NCBI GenBank assembly: GCA_000750105.3
Contig: JPHH03000005.1
Coordinates: forward strand, 930,001-994,000
Length of the DNA: 64,000 nucleotides
From: Tolypocladium sp. Sup5 PDA-1
Lineage: Eukaryota > Ascomycota > Sordariomycetes > Hypocreales > Ophiocordycipitaceae
Direction: 5' to 3'
The number at the start of each line of letters is the position of its first letter. Position 1 is the first letter of the stretch. The position numbers and the translations under genes are program-made. The notes beneath the pieces are model-generated. The model was not told the DNA's origin and did not search any database. It saw nothing but the letters and a program-made list of their open reading frames with translations. Positions 44,102-55,782 of this stretch are shown here, in pieces.

Positions 44102-47100
44102 TCAGTCGTAGCCACCGCCAATCTGGCTGTGGAAGGCCGTGCTGACGCTCTTCTCGTCGTCGTCGTAGCGTCGGCCGTATCCACTGCCATGAGCCATCCG
44201 GCCGTTGCTCTCGACGTACTGCTTCAGCCGGTCGCTCTGCGAGTACGTCACCGGTCGCATTCCCGTCACGGCGTCGTGGAGTCCGGCACCCAGGCTGACG
44301 CCGCCCTGGCCGACACCCTTGCCGCCAATGACGCTCGTCGTCGTGTCCGTCAGCTCCGAGTTGGCGACGCTTTCGCCTGCCACGCTCTCGGTTGCCCGAC
44401 CGCGGTTCCTGTTGCCGCGTCCAGGGGCAGGGACTCCAGGGAGGCCCGGCCATTGCTCCGGCGTGAAGCTGGAGAACATGGGAGGGAACGCCGAGTTGAG
44501 CGCTGCGCCGCCAAAGGCAGAGCCCTGGATCGACGACACGTCGTCTGGGATGTAGGACATCATCGAGCCTGCGTCAAAGTCTCGGCCCGGCGGCCCCCCG
44601 TTGTGTCGCCCATTCGGATAGCCGCCAGCCATGTACTGCGCCTGGTTGTTGTTCTTCTGGCGGTAGCTCACCTTGGGTCGGCTGAACTGGAGCAGGCACT
44701 CCTGAAGGTTGGTAAGCGGGCCCTCGACAAAGCATTTGCGGTCCTTGAAGTGGACAAGCAGGTTGTGCCAAAGCTCATGCTTGGACAGCACCTTGGGGTT
44801 TCCCAGGATGACCAAGCCGTACTTGGCTCGGGTCAACGCGACGTTGAGACGGCGTGGATCCGACAAGAAACCGATGCCCTGGTTCTCGTTGGAACGAACG
44901 CACGACAAGACGATGAAGTCCTTCTCTCGGCCCTGGAAGGCATCGACGGACGCAACCTCGACCTCCTTGTAGAGCTCTTTCTTGTACTGGCCCGAGTTTT
45001 GCATCGTCGTTACAATGTAGCTTCGCTGGCCCTCGTACGGCGTGATGACGCCAATCTCGCTGGGCTTCACGCCGGCCCTGAAGAAGCGGGTCACGGTCTT
45101 CTCGACGTTGGACGCTTCAGTTCGGTTCAGGTACGACGTTCCCGAGGTAGAGATTTCCTCATGTCCGAGGTTGGACCAGAACATCATGGGCATCTCGGCC
45201 ACGGGCCACGGGAAGTCGACGTCCTTTCTGACACGCTGCTCGTGCGTAATGCCGTTCTGCAGGGCTCCGTCGTAGAACATGTTGGACGGGAATTCGGACA
45301 GGCATGGGTGCATTCGGTACTGCGTGGTCAGTCGGATCGGCGACAGCTTCAGGTTGACCAGGCGCTCAAACAACGACTGGTTCAGCCCGGCCTTAGCTGC
45401 CTTCTTGTTCATAATGACTGGACCAAGCTGCTTGTGGTCGCCTACGAGCACGACCTGCTTGCATCCCAGCACGAGGGGTATCATGCATTCGGGCTCGGCC
45501 GACTGGGTGGACTCGTCGATCAAGACGTTGCGGAACTTCATCTTGGACAGGCGAGGGTCGCCGGCGCCGACGCAGGTGCAGCACACGACGTCGGCATTCT
45601 GGAGAATTTCTCGCTCGGCAAGTTTGGTGAGTTGCTTGAACTTCTTCTCATCCTGGCTCGAGAGTTCGCCGACGTCATTCTTCAGCTGCGACAGCTTCAC
45701 CAGGTCGGTGTTGTGCTCAGCCATGCGGACCTGCTCATGCAGGGCCAGGAAGCTGACCGTGGACTCGACGTCTTCGCGCGACTTCGCGGTGAGACGAACA
45801 ACCTTCAGGCCAGTCCGGTGCACGCGCTCACACAGCTGATCCACAGCGACGTTTGACGGCGCACAAACAAGGACTTGGTTGCCGCTCGTCTTGGCCAGAT
45901 GGTAGATGATTGTGGCAGAAGTTACAGTCTTGCCCGTGCCGGGAGGTCCCTGGATGAGGCTGATGGGCTTCTGCAGCACTGACTTGATCGCGTCGACTTG
46001 GCTCTGGTTGAGATCTGGCAGGCCAGGGGCAGACCACTTCTTGGGCTGGGTTGCCTTCATGGGCTGCAGTTGGACCTCGTGGCCAAGCAGAACGTGAAAG
46101 ATGTATCCCGAGACACTCATGTCGTCGACGGCAAAAGTCTTCATGGCCAGCTGCATGCGGTCATACGACGTGGCTTTCCAGACGTAGTCTGCAGAGAAAT
46201 TATGCGATAGATCCGTAGGGAGCGACTTGTCGTTGCCGGTTTTGCGCAGTTCCAGGCACACCTCGTCTGACTGGCTGTTGGGGATCTTGATGACATATCC
46301 TACGCCTTCCCAGGGATCCCGAAGCTCGCCGTTGTAGCGAAGCCGCATCTCGTCACCGACGGCAAGCTTGACATCGCCCGACTCGATCTTGTGCAGGTTG
46401 AAACCCACAAGATGCTTGTTGTTGAGACCATAATCCCACCGCACTACGAGCCCATCCTCGGACTGTGCTTCCTTGAGCTTCTTGTCATAGTCCGATTCCA
46501 TCTTGACGAGGGGCCCAAAGATGTTCTGATAGTGGTAGGGGTCGTCGTAATGGAGAAGAACCGGGTCGGGATCGTCGTCGATGTTGGATGCCTTCTCGAG
46601 GTCCACCACCGTGGCGCTTGGCTCCACCTTCCACATCTCTTCCAACTTGGCAATCGTGTTTGGCGACAAATGGCGGGCTCGAACCTGCTCAGCGTCGGAG
46701 GGTGGGCTGACGAGCCAACCAAGGAACGCCCGTTCCTCGATGAGCGGCTCCCATCGCGAAATGTCCCAGTTCATATCCTTGTTCGAGGTGCTCGCGGCGC
46801 ACGGTTGACGGCACAGCAGAACAACGACAGTGTCTGACTTGGCGGGGATGAAGCCGAGGAGGAATGCATTCTTCGTGCCGCAGTTGTAGCACTCCAACAC
46901 AGTGTCTCCAAGGGCCGACTCGGGGTGCAGCTGGACCTCTTTGTGTCTTGCTCGAACAAGGTGGTTGACGATGTGGGTGGACGTGCCGTTGCCTCGCGCG
47001 CTGCAAAACCACTTGTTGCAAGTAAGACACTTGACAACGCAAGCTGGGGAGTGGATGCCGCAGTACCTGCAACGACGTGTCAGCTCAGTCATGGGACGGT

Positions 47101-47411
47101 CCGAGGTCAAGCTGTCCCACTTACGCGCAGGCGTGAGCAGGAAGCTGCTTTTCCTCCTCTGGGTTCTTCAGCTTCAGGCCCATCATGCCGTCAACAGGAG
47201 CACTGTTGAGACTGTCATTGTCGTCGTCCTCGAAGGCCTCGGTCTGGTTGTCGTCGTCGTCTGCTCGGCGGCGACCGCTTGGGCCGCCATACTTGCCATA
47301 CAGCAGGCTCTCGTCGGGATCGAGGGCAGACAAGTCGTCGGCTCCGGCATTGATGGCTGCGGCCGAATCGGAGATCAGATGGTTGCCGACATGGGTGAAG
47401 GCACCTTCCAT
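44102..47411 (-). CDS. upf1: Nonsense-mediated decay RNA helicase UPF1 (NAM7)
   Basis: ATP-dependent SF1 RNA helicase, core factor of nonsense-mediated mRNA decay, cytoplasmic. Exons (minus): 47411-47125 and 47066-44102; 1083 aa. The N-terminal Cys/His-rich UPF2-binding domain starts at HACAYCGIHSP, formed across the single 58-nt intron, and continues KCLTCNKWFCSARGNG and LECYNCGTKNAFLLG. Helicase motifs: GPPGTGKT (about residues 466-473), LIDESTQSAEPE, LVGDHKQLGPV, TQYRMHP, VDAFQGREKDFIVLSCVR and LNVALTRAKYGLVILGN. The C-terminal tail is Gly/Asn-rich. Length and order match fungal UPF1. Head-to-head with IMP4. Confidence 0.98.
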
Positions 47412-48042
47412 GGTGTTCTGGTCGTGGGTTGCGGTGCGCTAGCAATGTTTTTCTTTGTTGGACTTTGGTCAGCAGGGGAGCGCATGCAAGAGCTGGCAGC
47501 TGGCAGCTAATTTTCGAGCGCTTGGGTATCCCAGGTCGTTTGCAAAGAGACAAAACTCACCTCTAGCAGTGAATCTTGTACAGGAAGTTCCGGCGCGGCG
47601 GTTTGTGGCGGCTCGGGCGGGAAGAGTTAGAGATTCGAAGGTTCCAGTCGCAGGCGTGGTTCACATCATCGCGGCGAAGAATGCGCCCAAAGACAGCTGC
47701 TGGAAGACCGCGAGAAGATCTTGTCGGCCGGCAACTGTTGAGGAGAAGAGAGGCAGGGCAGAAAGCGACCGGATCTGGCGTCAGAATTTGCTTGACCAGC
47801 GACTTGGGATTTGCTCGCTGCAAAGGTGAACCAGCCGGACGGACCCTCCTGCGGCGGAGTTTGGTGGGACATTTTGCGCCCACGTGATAAGCGTAAGGCC
47901 TATCGATAGCGGCAGAATGGCGGGCTAACTGATAAGGGAACTTTTTCTTGGTGGGCTGCTGGAAAAATCCACGACCGCCGAGCCTTGCGCGGTCCTTGAA
48001 ACACTTGCTGGTTGCGAAGAGATTCGACAAAAAGCAGCCAAG
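47412..48042. promoter_or_regulatory. Bidirectional promoter region UPF1 / IMP4
   Basis: 631 bp between two divergent start codons of RNA-metabolism genes. Chance open frames on both strands show no conserved protein. Confidence 0.4.
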
Positions 48043-48997
48043 ATGATTGTAAGTTGCCCACAACAGCCAAAGTATCAGGACGAGAGGAGGCTAATACTTT
48101 GGATAGCGCAAACAAGCACGCCAACGGCGTGATTACCTCTATCGGAGGGCTTTGCTGCTGCGGGATGCCGAGATCAGCGAGAAGAGGGCCAAGCTACGAT
48201 CGTCGCTGGCGTCGGGAAAGCCATTGGACCCTACGATTGCAAACGACAAGTCTTTGAGAAAAGATTATCAGTATGACGAATCTGCGCCGGATATGACCAC
48301 GAACGAGCAGCTTGATCTGGACGACGAGTATGCCCAGCTATCAGGGATCGTGGACCCTCGAGTGCTCGTCACGACATCCCGAGACCCATCTGCCAGATTG
48401 GCTGCCTTTGCGAAGGAGGTCAGGTTATTGATTCCCACGTCAATACGAATGAACCGTGGAAGCCTGATCCTTCCGGATCTGGTCAGATCTTCCAAGTCCG
48501 CCGGACTGTCCGACATTGCCCTGCTTCACGAGCATCGCGGAACACCAACAGCGCTGACGCTGACTCACTTTCCCCACGGCCCCACGGTATCGTTTTCTCT
48601 GCACAACGTCGTGTTGCGGCATGACATCCCTGGAAGCGTCCGAGGGACTGTGAGCGAGTCATACCCTCACCTCATCTTTGACGGATTCACTACCCCACTG
48701 GGCCTCCGGATAGCCAAGATACTGAAGCACATTTTCCCGCCGAGGGAAGCTATCACGAGCAAGAACAAGATTGGAAACCGGGTTGTTACGTTCAAGAATA
48801 TTGAGGACAGCATCGAAGTCAGGCACCACGTCTTCGTGCGGACGGGATACGACAGCGTAGAGCTTGCCGAGGTCGGCCCACGGATGACGATGAGGGCGTT
48901 TGAGATTCGTGGTGGCACGCTTGAGAACAAGGATGGTGACGTCGAGTGGCATCTGACGCAATACACCCGGACGGCCAAGAAGAAGAACTATCTCTGA
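48043..48997 (+). CDS. imp4: U3 snoRNP protein IMP4 (Brix domain)
   Basis: Nucleolar component of the small-subunit processome for 18S rRNA maturation. Exons: 48043-48048 and 48107-48997; 298 aa. The first coding exon is only ATG ATT; the 58-nt intron (GTAAGT, ctaat branch, gatag) joins it to RKQARQRRDYLYRRALLLRD, the conserved basic N-terminus. The Brix domain fills most of the rest: RVLVTTSRDPSARLAAFAKEV, GSLILPDLVRSSKSAGLSD, HEHRGTPTALTLTHFPHGPT and GPRMTMRAFEIRGGTLEN. Length is normal. Confidence 0.96.
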
Positions 48998-50617
48998 GCG
49001 GGCATGTACGACCGCATTGGAGAAAGAAAAAAGGCAGATATTCGGGCGGAACATCATCTTCTGCGGCCTACACGGCCTCGACCGTGAAGCCAAGTCGCAA
49101 TATTGTTATCGCGACCAGTGCCAAGCACGCATGACGATGTCGAACTACAACGGCTGCTTAGCTGGAGAATCGTCCCCAGAACTTGCAATGACGCGCCAGC
49201 TGTCCTTGGCGGAAGCACATATCATGGAATAGGCTTTCATGAATGCTCCGCGCTACGGCCAGAATCTCGGCGGTGCGGCGATGGGCACTTCGAAACGGTT
49301 TGGGGCATCGAAGAGTTGGAGTTGGGAGTACTGTCTATTGGCTCGTGGTAGCCAACGCGAAGATGGCGACCATTTGTATCGAAACAGCGCCCGACATTGG
49401 ATGGGACTCGGCGCAAGCCAATACCACTATGGTACTAAGGGCACAGGCAGCAACGTATAAGTGGCCGATGCGTCCGAGTACATTGCATCAGATGGCACAC
49501 CAAATGCATCTACCCAATATTGAACTGGGCCGTATTCGGCTTCGTAAATGCAGCGCAGAATCCGTCTGACGGATTGTGAATGTCGTCGCGCGTACGAATA
49601 CGCAGACATGAGTCGCCAGCCACGATCCATGGATGGGAGTGAAGCCACAATGAGAGGCTCACTGAAGGTATACATGTGCGCGATCGGACCACTGTTCCCC
49701 CGTCGCGCCACAGCCTCATTCGGTGACGACGCGCCAAAGTCGAGGGCGAATTCAAATGCTCGGGCTTGCTGGCTGTTCATCATGGAGGAGGCTGCGCAAG
49801 TCGACCTCCTACGGGTACCTATTTTTGGAGCTTTGGTAGGCAATGCACCACCACCAAACGAAACGAAACGGACACCCAGCCACGCACGACCGACGGGGCT
49901 CACGGATGACGACCCTGTCAATCGTCGTTGTGGGCCTTGAACCACTCAAGCACCGTGGGATGATGAGGGGGGCCCCCTTGTCCATGCAGTGCTTGCACAG
50001 ACTTGTCAGCCCAGCTGCCCTTTCGCGCCTCGTTCCGTCGTGCTGGTCTGGCTGTTGAAGACGGAATAATAAGCAGCTCGCGGGCCATCATTGCAAGCCC
50101 TTCCCTCAATTGACTGGACGTCTTGATTCGTCCACCCAGATGGAGCGGGCATTTTTAACTTTTTCGCCATCTGCGCACTTCTGGAAGCGTTCCATTCCGT
50201 CCCGCCTCTATGGCCGCAGCAAAGAGTGACGTATTTTAGCCCCGGCGATCGCTCGAGTGACCTTGAGTCTCTTCCGGGGGACCCGCCGCCACAGGCCGCA
50301 TCTCGGTGCCTTCAGCAACAGCGCTGGTGGTGTCTGAGAATCTTGCAGCAGCCACAGGCAGTGGACAACAGACACGGTGTCTGCGGCATCCGGGCGACTG
50401 GCTCACACTGGACGTTTATACCACCTTAGCGCCTGCCGAATTGGCACCTCAACCTAAAAGCCGAGCCAAGCCTTGCTTCCGCTTCCGAACTCCATCCATC
50501 ATCCAACCCGCCTTCCCACTCCTTCCGTCCCATACACAACATCGACTTCGATCACTCTCCCCTTCAACCTCCCACTCTCAATCCTCCTCTCCCATCGAAG
50601 CCAAGCATCCGCCCAGC
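48998..50617. other. Intergenic region IMP4 / syntaxin
   Basis: 1620 bp with no supportable gene. A 172-codon frame on the minus strand (49427-49945) has no homology signal that I recognise. The last 150 bp are very pyrimidine-rich and form the syntaxin leader. Confidence 0.5.
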
Positions 50618-51743
50618 ATGTCATACAACCAAAACCCGTACCATCAGGGTCCGGCGCAGGAGACGGGCCACGGCTATGGCGAGGTAAGTACGCGCATATC
50701 CCAGCGCATCCGGCGGCTTGGTCGCGACGATGCGACGAGATGCGGAGAATGGGCAAAAGGTCTAACCGCTTCCCCCAGGCCAATCCCTACGCCCAGGACC
50801 AGTATGAGATGCAAGACTACAGCAATCCTTACCACGAGCAGCCGGCGCAGCGAGCCACGCTCTCCCAAGCAGACTTCCTCAGCCGCGTCCAGAGCCTCCG
50901 TGATGAGATCAAAAGCCTCACCAACGACGTCGACTACATCGGCCAGCTGCATCAGCGTGCCCTCAGCAGTACTGATGGCCAGGCCAAGCAGCAGCTCGAA
51001 GGCTACGTCAAACAGACAGGAGACCGCAACACAGCCATCAAGGATGACATCAAGGGCCTAGAGCTTGACTATATTGCCACCGACAAGACTGGCAACCTCC
51101 GCGCCACGAAAGATACGCAGCTACAGTCCCTCAAGACCTTCTTCAAGTCCGAGCTCGACAAGTACCAGAGCATCGAGCGCGATTACCAGCAAAAGTACCG
51201 CGAACAGATTGCGCGGCAGTATCGCATCGTGAACCCGGATGCGACGGAAGATGAGGTGCACGAGGCGGCGCAGGCGGACTGGGGCAATGAGGGTGTTTTC
51301 CAGACAGCAGTATGTTTCCTTTGCCTCTTTTTCCCTTCATCCATTTTTTCTCCTGTATTACTCGCTGTACCTAACATATACATGCACAGCTTCGCACAAA
51401 CCGCACTGGCCACGCAAACTCTGTCCTAGGCAATGTGCGCGCCCGCCATAGCGAGCTGAAGAACATCGAGACAACACTCGCAGAGCTCGCAACCCTCTAC
51501 AATCAACTCGCCGAGCAGGTCGCGATCCAGGAGAACCCTATCGAGAACGCCGAAGGCAACGCCCAAAACACCGTTGAGAACATCGAAAAGGGCAACGAGC
51601 AGGTCAAGCAGGCCAACGAGCACGCCCGTCGCCGCCGCAAGCTCAAGTGGTGGTGCTTCTTCATCGTCTGTCTCATAATCCTCGCCGTGGCACTCGGCGT
51701 TGGCCTGGGTATCTGCCTCGGCCCCGGCGGCAAGTGCAAGTAA
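50618..51743 (+). CDS. sso1: Plasma-membrane syntaxin (Qa-SNARE, Sso1/Sso2 family)
   Basis: t-SNARE for exocytic vesicle fusion at the plasma membrane. Exons: 50618-50683, 50779-51309, 51390-51743; 316 aa. The N-terminus is Asn/Tyr/Gln-rich, followed by the Habc helices (LSQADFLSRVQSLRDEIKSL and DYQQKYREQIARQYRIVNPDA). The SNARE motif starts VRARHSELKNIETTLAELATLYNQ, with the zero-layer Gln in VAIQENP, then a basic juxtamembrane patch (HARRRRKLKWW) and a C-terminal anchor (CFFIVCLIILAVALGVGLGICLG). The Pro two residues after the zero layer is unusual for the motif in general, though variants of this type occur in filamentous fungi to my recollection. Confidence 0.93.
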
Positions 51744-52344
51744 AGCCGTGCGAGAGAGGCCGCCAGACCACGGCGAGCGAATTCGCAACAGTTCGTATGT
51801 GAGAGGAGTAATAGCATTGGAAGGGGGGGGGCAAAATCTTATAACAATAACTTACCATTGTGTATCAGCGCTTCAACACCCCAAAGCCTGTATACACAAT
51901 ATGTTAATTCCAACGTCGTCACCCGCACTGGGTGAAAGCTGCAAGGGAGGGGGTTGAAGGCATTTGAAACGCAAGTGATTTATGAAGAGGAGGGGTAAGA
52001 GGGAATGGATGACGAAGGCTCTGGACCTGTATTTAAAGTTGAACTGGACCCATCTAGGTGTTTGGATCCCATGTGAGGATTGTTTTGACGAGCTGCAAGT
52101 AGCTTTTAATGCCACAAAGCAAGAAGAGAGACTCATGATGAGACCATGAGAAGAAACTTGACGAACACTTACTACCTAGGTACACTACAGCAATGTAAAC
52201 GATTCAACTGCCCGGCAGGGCTTCGACTCAAACTGCGCGGCATTCGCCCTTAACTTCAATCTTAGTAGTGAATACAGATGGTAGTCTCGATCTTCAATAA
52301 CTGCCACCCGACAACTTTACTATCCACATATGCGTGGCCTCAAA
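51744..52344. other. Intergenic region syntaxin / ankyrin gene
   Basis: 601 bp, AT-richer than average, with a G-run near 51824-51831. No gene seen. Confidence 0.5.
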
Positions 52345-53262
52345 TCATGTCGCCCTGGCATCCTTATGGTGTGGCTGTAGCAACTTAGTGATCGCCTCCG
52401 GAGCATCTTTTCGTGCAAACCATAAAGGTGTCCGGCCGTCGCATTCGGCTTCTATATCGGCACCGTTTGCGACTAGTACCCGAACGACTTCCACGTGCCA
52501 TAATGCTGCTGCGGATGATAGCGGTCTCTTGTCCGCTTTGCTTTTGCTCTCAATGTCGGCGCCTTTCTCGAGTAAGAGCTGAACCGCTGCCGCATGCCCG
52601 TTACTTGCCGCGTTCGAAAGAGGTGATACCCCGACCTTGTTTTTAGCCTCTATGTTGGCTCCCTTCTCAATTAATAGCTGAATGACAGTCGTATGCCCTT
52701 CCCTTGCCGCCCGTGACAGCGGTGTATTGCCAAAGTCGCATGTTGTCTCGAGGTCGGCGCCCTTGTCGACTAATAGCTGAACGACGGCTACGTGCCCATC
52801 TCCTGCTGCTTGGGACAACGATGTTAGTCCAAATTTGGATTTAGCCTCCAGGTCAGCGCCACCCTCGATGAGGAGTTCGGCGGCTCCTGCATGATCGATC
52901 CATTGACTTTTAGTGGTATGAAGCACTGATGTGTCGGCAGTCCAGTGCAGCGGTGTACGGCCAAGGTCGCATTTTGTTTCTAGGTTGCCGCCGTTCTCAA
53001 GTAGCAACTGAACGACCGTCTTTCTTCCGTTCCTTGCGGCCCACGATAACGGTTCCATGCCAAAATTGCATTCTGTGTTTATATCAGCACCGTTCTGGAG
53101 GAGTAGGTCGACGATTGCTATGTGGCGCTCTTGTAAGGCTGCCAACGGGATGGTTTGTCGGTTGGCCAACTGGTGGCGACCGGCTGGCTGTGCAGGCAGG
53201 CAGGCTGTGTGTACTGAGTACCCTGGCTCGTCTGGAGCCGAGACCAGCATCAGCAAACGCAT
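52345..53262 (-). CDS. Ankyrin-repeat protein, possibly a fragment of a larger gene
   Basis: Single-exon frame of 305 aa from ATG 53262. After about 40 residues without pattern it holds about eight 33-residue ankyrin units, for example LSWAARNGRKTVVQLLLENG, LSQAAGDGHVAVVQLLVDKG, LSRAAREGHTTVIQLLIEKG and LSNAASNGHAAAVQLLLEKG; unit three has an 11-residue insertion. No NACHT, F-box or other partner domain is present within or just upstream. In fungi such arrays often form the C-terminal part of NLR-like or effector-like proteins, so loss of a 5' part is possible. Function unknown; protein-protein interaction only can be inferred. Confidence 0.75.
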   Translation of the reverse strand: MRLLMLVSAPDEPGYSVHTACLPAQPAGRHQLANRQTIPLAALQERHIAIVDLLLQNGADINTECNFGMEPLSWAARNGRKTVVQLLLENGGNLETKCDLGRTPLHWTADTSVLHTTKSQWIDHAGAAELLIEGGADLEAKSKFGLTSLSQAAGDGHVAVVQLLVDKGADLETTCDFGNTPLSRAAREGHTTVIQLLIEKGANIEAKNKVGVSPLSNAASNGHAAAVQLLLEKGADIESKSKADKRPLSSAAALWHVEVVRVLVANGADIEAECDGRTPLWFARKDAPEAITKLLQPHHKDARAT

Positions 53263-53938
53263 TTGGACTGCGTAAGTCTGCCTTGCTGCCTTGCACAGCG
53301 CCCACTGATAGAGCAGAGCAATTCATAAAGGCTGTGTCTGGTGTCGCAATCCGGGTCGTGCCGCCGGAGGTCTTTAGAGACAAACCCTCAACTGCGAACC
53401 CCTGTCGCCCCGTTGGTTGTGGCCCACAACCTTCGTGGTACAAGGATGTGACGTCCCCTCGAACAAGCACTTTTTCCGTTTCTCACTTAGTACTTATGAA
53501 GATGCTACGGTGTGGAGGACATGTTGTGTTCGCCTGCGAATTTCTTACCCTAGCATATCAGAATAAATACTCAATTAATATTGGGGAAAGAAACAATAAA
53601 TAAACAAGCACACTGTTCGTCAGGTTTCCAGGATAATAGAAAAGGAGTAGCATTCATATTGCGTTGATTGGATTACAACATACCATTTCTGTAAGCTCAA
53701 TGTTGCGATATCCCAAGCTCCTGAGTTGTTCCAGTTTCAAGTAATGGGGTTCCAGCTGTGGATGTTCATAAGTTCGAGGAGGAGAGCAGCAAGTAATTAG
53801 AGCACACGAGGGAAGCTATACGAATCGGCGTTGAAGAGTAAAGACGATACCGTAGAGGAGATTTGAAGCTTTCATCATGGGTGCCAAAATAGGTTTTCGG
53901 TTCATCTACGTCGTTGCATCCTGCGTGAGGGCTCTCCA
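53263..53938. other. AT-rich intergenic region
   Basis: 676 bp upstream of the ankyrin gene and downstream of the aminodeoxychorismate lyase-like gene. No gene recognised; if the ankyrin frame is a remnant, its lost 5' part would have lain here. Confidence 0.5.
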
Positions 53939-54828
53939 TCAGTTATCCTTCGTTAGACTGATGACTGCCCGTCGAAAGCCGCAGACACCGCTGCTAATCC
54001 AGCATTCTTCGCCCTCGGTGAGAGAATTCACGGGAACAGCCTGCTCAACTGCCAGCCCTCTGTTTGCAATCGCGGTCAGCAGGGTCAGCCACATGCGTGA
54101 ATACAGGGCACTTACCTCTCCAGCGCCCAACGCCTGGTCGTGCCGTCCTGTCCGCCGCTGCCATCTTTCCAGCTGAACATGGCGGAGACGGGTGGCGTGA
54201 TCCATCTGCCGTTGCGCCAAAAGTAAGGGGTGGTCGTGCTGCCCTCCATAACGGTCTTGTCATCCTGGTTGATGATGAGAACCTCCTTCAAGGTGTCGCT
54301 TGGGCCAATGCTTGCCCTGGAACGAGCCGCGTCGTACATGGCCCTCCTGGTTGTCTTGTAGTGAGTGAACTCGGACCTGGCGAGGGGGCTGTTATCGACA
54401 ACCAAGGTATAACATGGAGGGACCTCTGGTTCGTTGGGGCCAGCCTCTGCCCCGGGTGGCGTGAGCCGTTCAGGAAGTAGGTTTCCAAAAGGCGACATAG
54501 GCGTGTCGAACCTTTCAAAGCTAATGGCTCCCTCCCTATTGACCAGGACCCTGAGCCGTAAGGGCTTTGTCTCGGATGCGCCGACGAAGTCTTGTGACAT
54601 TTCTGCCAGCCTGTGGAGAGCCTCGTCGCCAGAAAACCTCTCGATTGCCTCCTTCCATTGCCAGTGGGTGGCTGCTCTGAGTATGCGGTCTCTGTGGAAG
54701 TCCAGCATGTAGAATGGTGACTCGTTCTGGTAGTTCCAGCCGGCATACTGCAGGCCCTTGGCGGGAACCTGCTTCAAGTCGACATCATATCGCAGGGAGG
54801 TGAAGAGGGAGAAGTCATCGTCTGACAT
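53939..54828 (-). CDS. Aminotransferase class IV-like protein, ABZ2-like aminodeoxychorismate lyase
   Basis: Resembles fungal ABZ2, the PLP enzyme that releases p-aminobenzoate from 4-amino-4-deoxychorismate for folate synthesis. Exons (minus): 54828-54116 and 54059-53939; 277 aa. Class-IV landmarks: FSLFTSLRYD at the N-terminus, YMLDFHRDRILRAATHWQW, SEFTHYKTTRRAMYDAARSR carrying the candidate PLP Lys in HYKT, VLIINQDDKTVMEGSTTTPYF (the EGS/T motif), and WALERGLAVEQAVPV across the 56-nt intron. Specificity cannot be proven from motifs; other fold-type IV aminotransferases are alternatives. Confidence 0.82.
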
Positions 54829-55782
54829 TGTGATGTTGAGCGCTGGAGGCTGTATATATGTGTAGCAAGTCTAGTTCAAGGTCGTGTGGTATAAGTTGGC
54901 TGTGGAGAGCCGAGTTGATGCGAGTGACTCAAGCCTTGCGTTTCCGGATGAAAGCGAAGGCGGACAAAGGACGGTGAATATATGCAGCTTCGTGAATAAT
55001 CGCAGTGACTCACTCCGTTGCCGGCAGGATCTTAACTGTGTCCAGATTGAGTAGACATAAATCCTTGATCTGTGGCTGCTGCGGAGGAGTGTTGCGAATC
55101 TGCGATGGAGTTACTCGACATCGCAGGTGGACAGAGCTTGTGGCGCCAAACGGACGATGTTCTCGGTGGATCGGCGAGTCGCCAGCGATGGCCCGCAGAA
55201 TGTTACATAATTCGATTTCGACGACCGACGACACGGATAGCGCGGCTCATTGGCATATGCGAGGGAGGTGGTCACGCGTGAAGCCCATCATGAACAGGAC
55301 AAAGAGCTGCTCGTTTCTGTAGACGCAGGTGTGCATATACGTACACGGGGGGAGCTGCACAAGGCCATTCAGAGGATGCAGCCCGCGGTCAATGAATGGC
55401 AAGGTGGAACTCTAATAGCAGCCCGAACTCGGCTGCCTCAGGCATTCCAGGTGAGCTGGCAGCGTCATGAGCTTCGCTGGAGCTTGGCAGTGGAGCGCTG
55501 CAGGTGGCCGTTGATTGAGCCGAGCTTTTAGCGGGGCGAAACTGGAGCGCCTGGAAATTTCGGGAGCTCCAGGAAGACGGCAGGAGCAGCCCATCATTGA
55601 CGCAGCACCTCCAGGGCTCTGCTTTTTTTGCGCGTGCTCAAATCATCCATCCATCCATCACCAATCCACCTCTCCATTGCCGCGCGCTCCCCCGACGCCC
55701 CTACATCCATCGCATCTCGCGGCCTTCTCTCCTCGGTTCTTTCGTTGTTTCTTACCTTCCTTGCAGCTCATAGGCTCCTATA
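54829..55782. other. Intergenic region ABZ2-like / TOM70
   Basis: 954 bp between divergent genes. A (CATC)n microsatellite at about 55646-55662 lies in the TOM70 leader. No gene seen. Confidence 0.5.

Noticed and set aside
43580..45856. 758-codon open frame on the plus strand
   Set aside because: Its reliable part is exactly antisense to UPF1 helicase motifs; the composition follows the complement of a GC-rich gene and no conserved domain is present.
49427..49945. 172-codon minus-strand frame between IMP4 and syntaxin
   Set aside because: No recognisable domain, no convincing start context, and codon use like random sequence.
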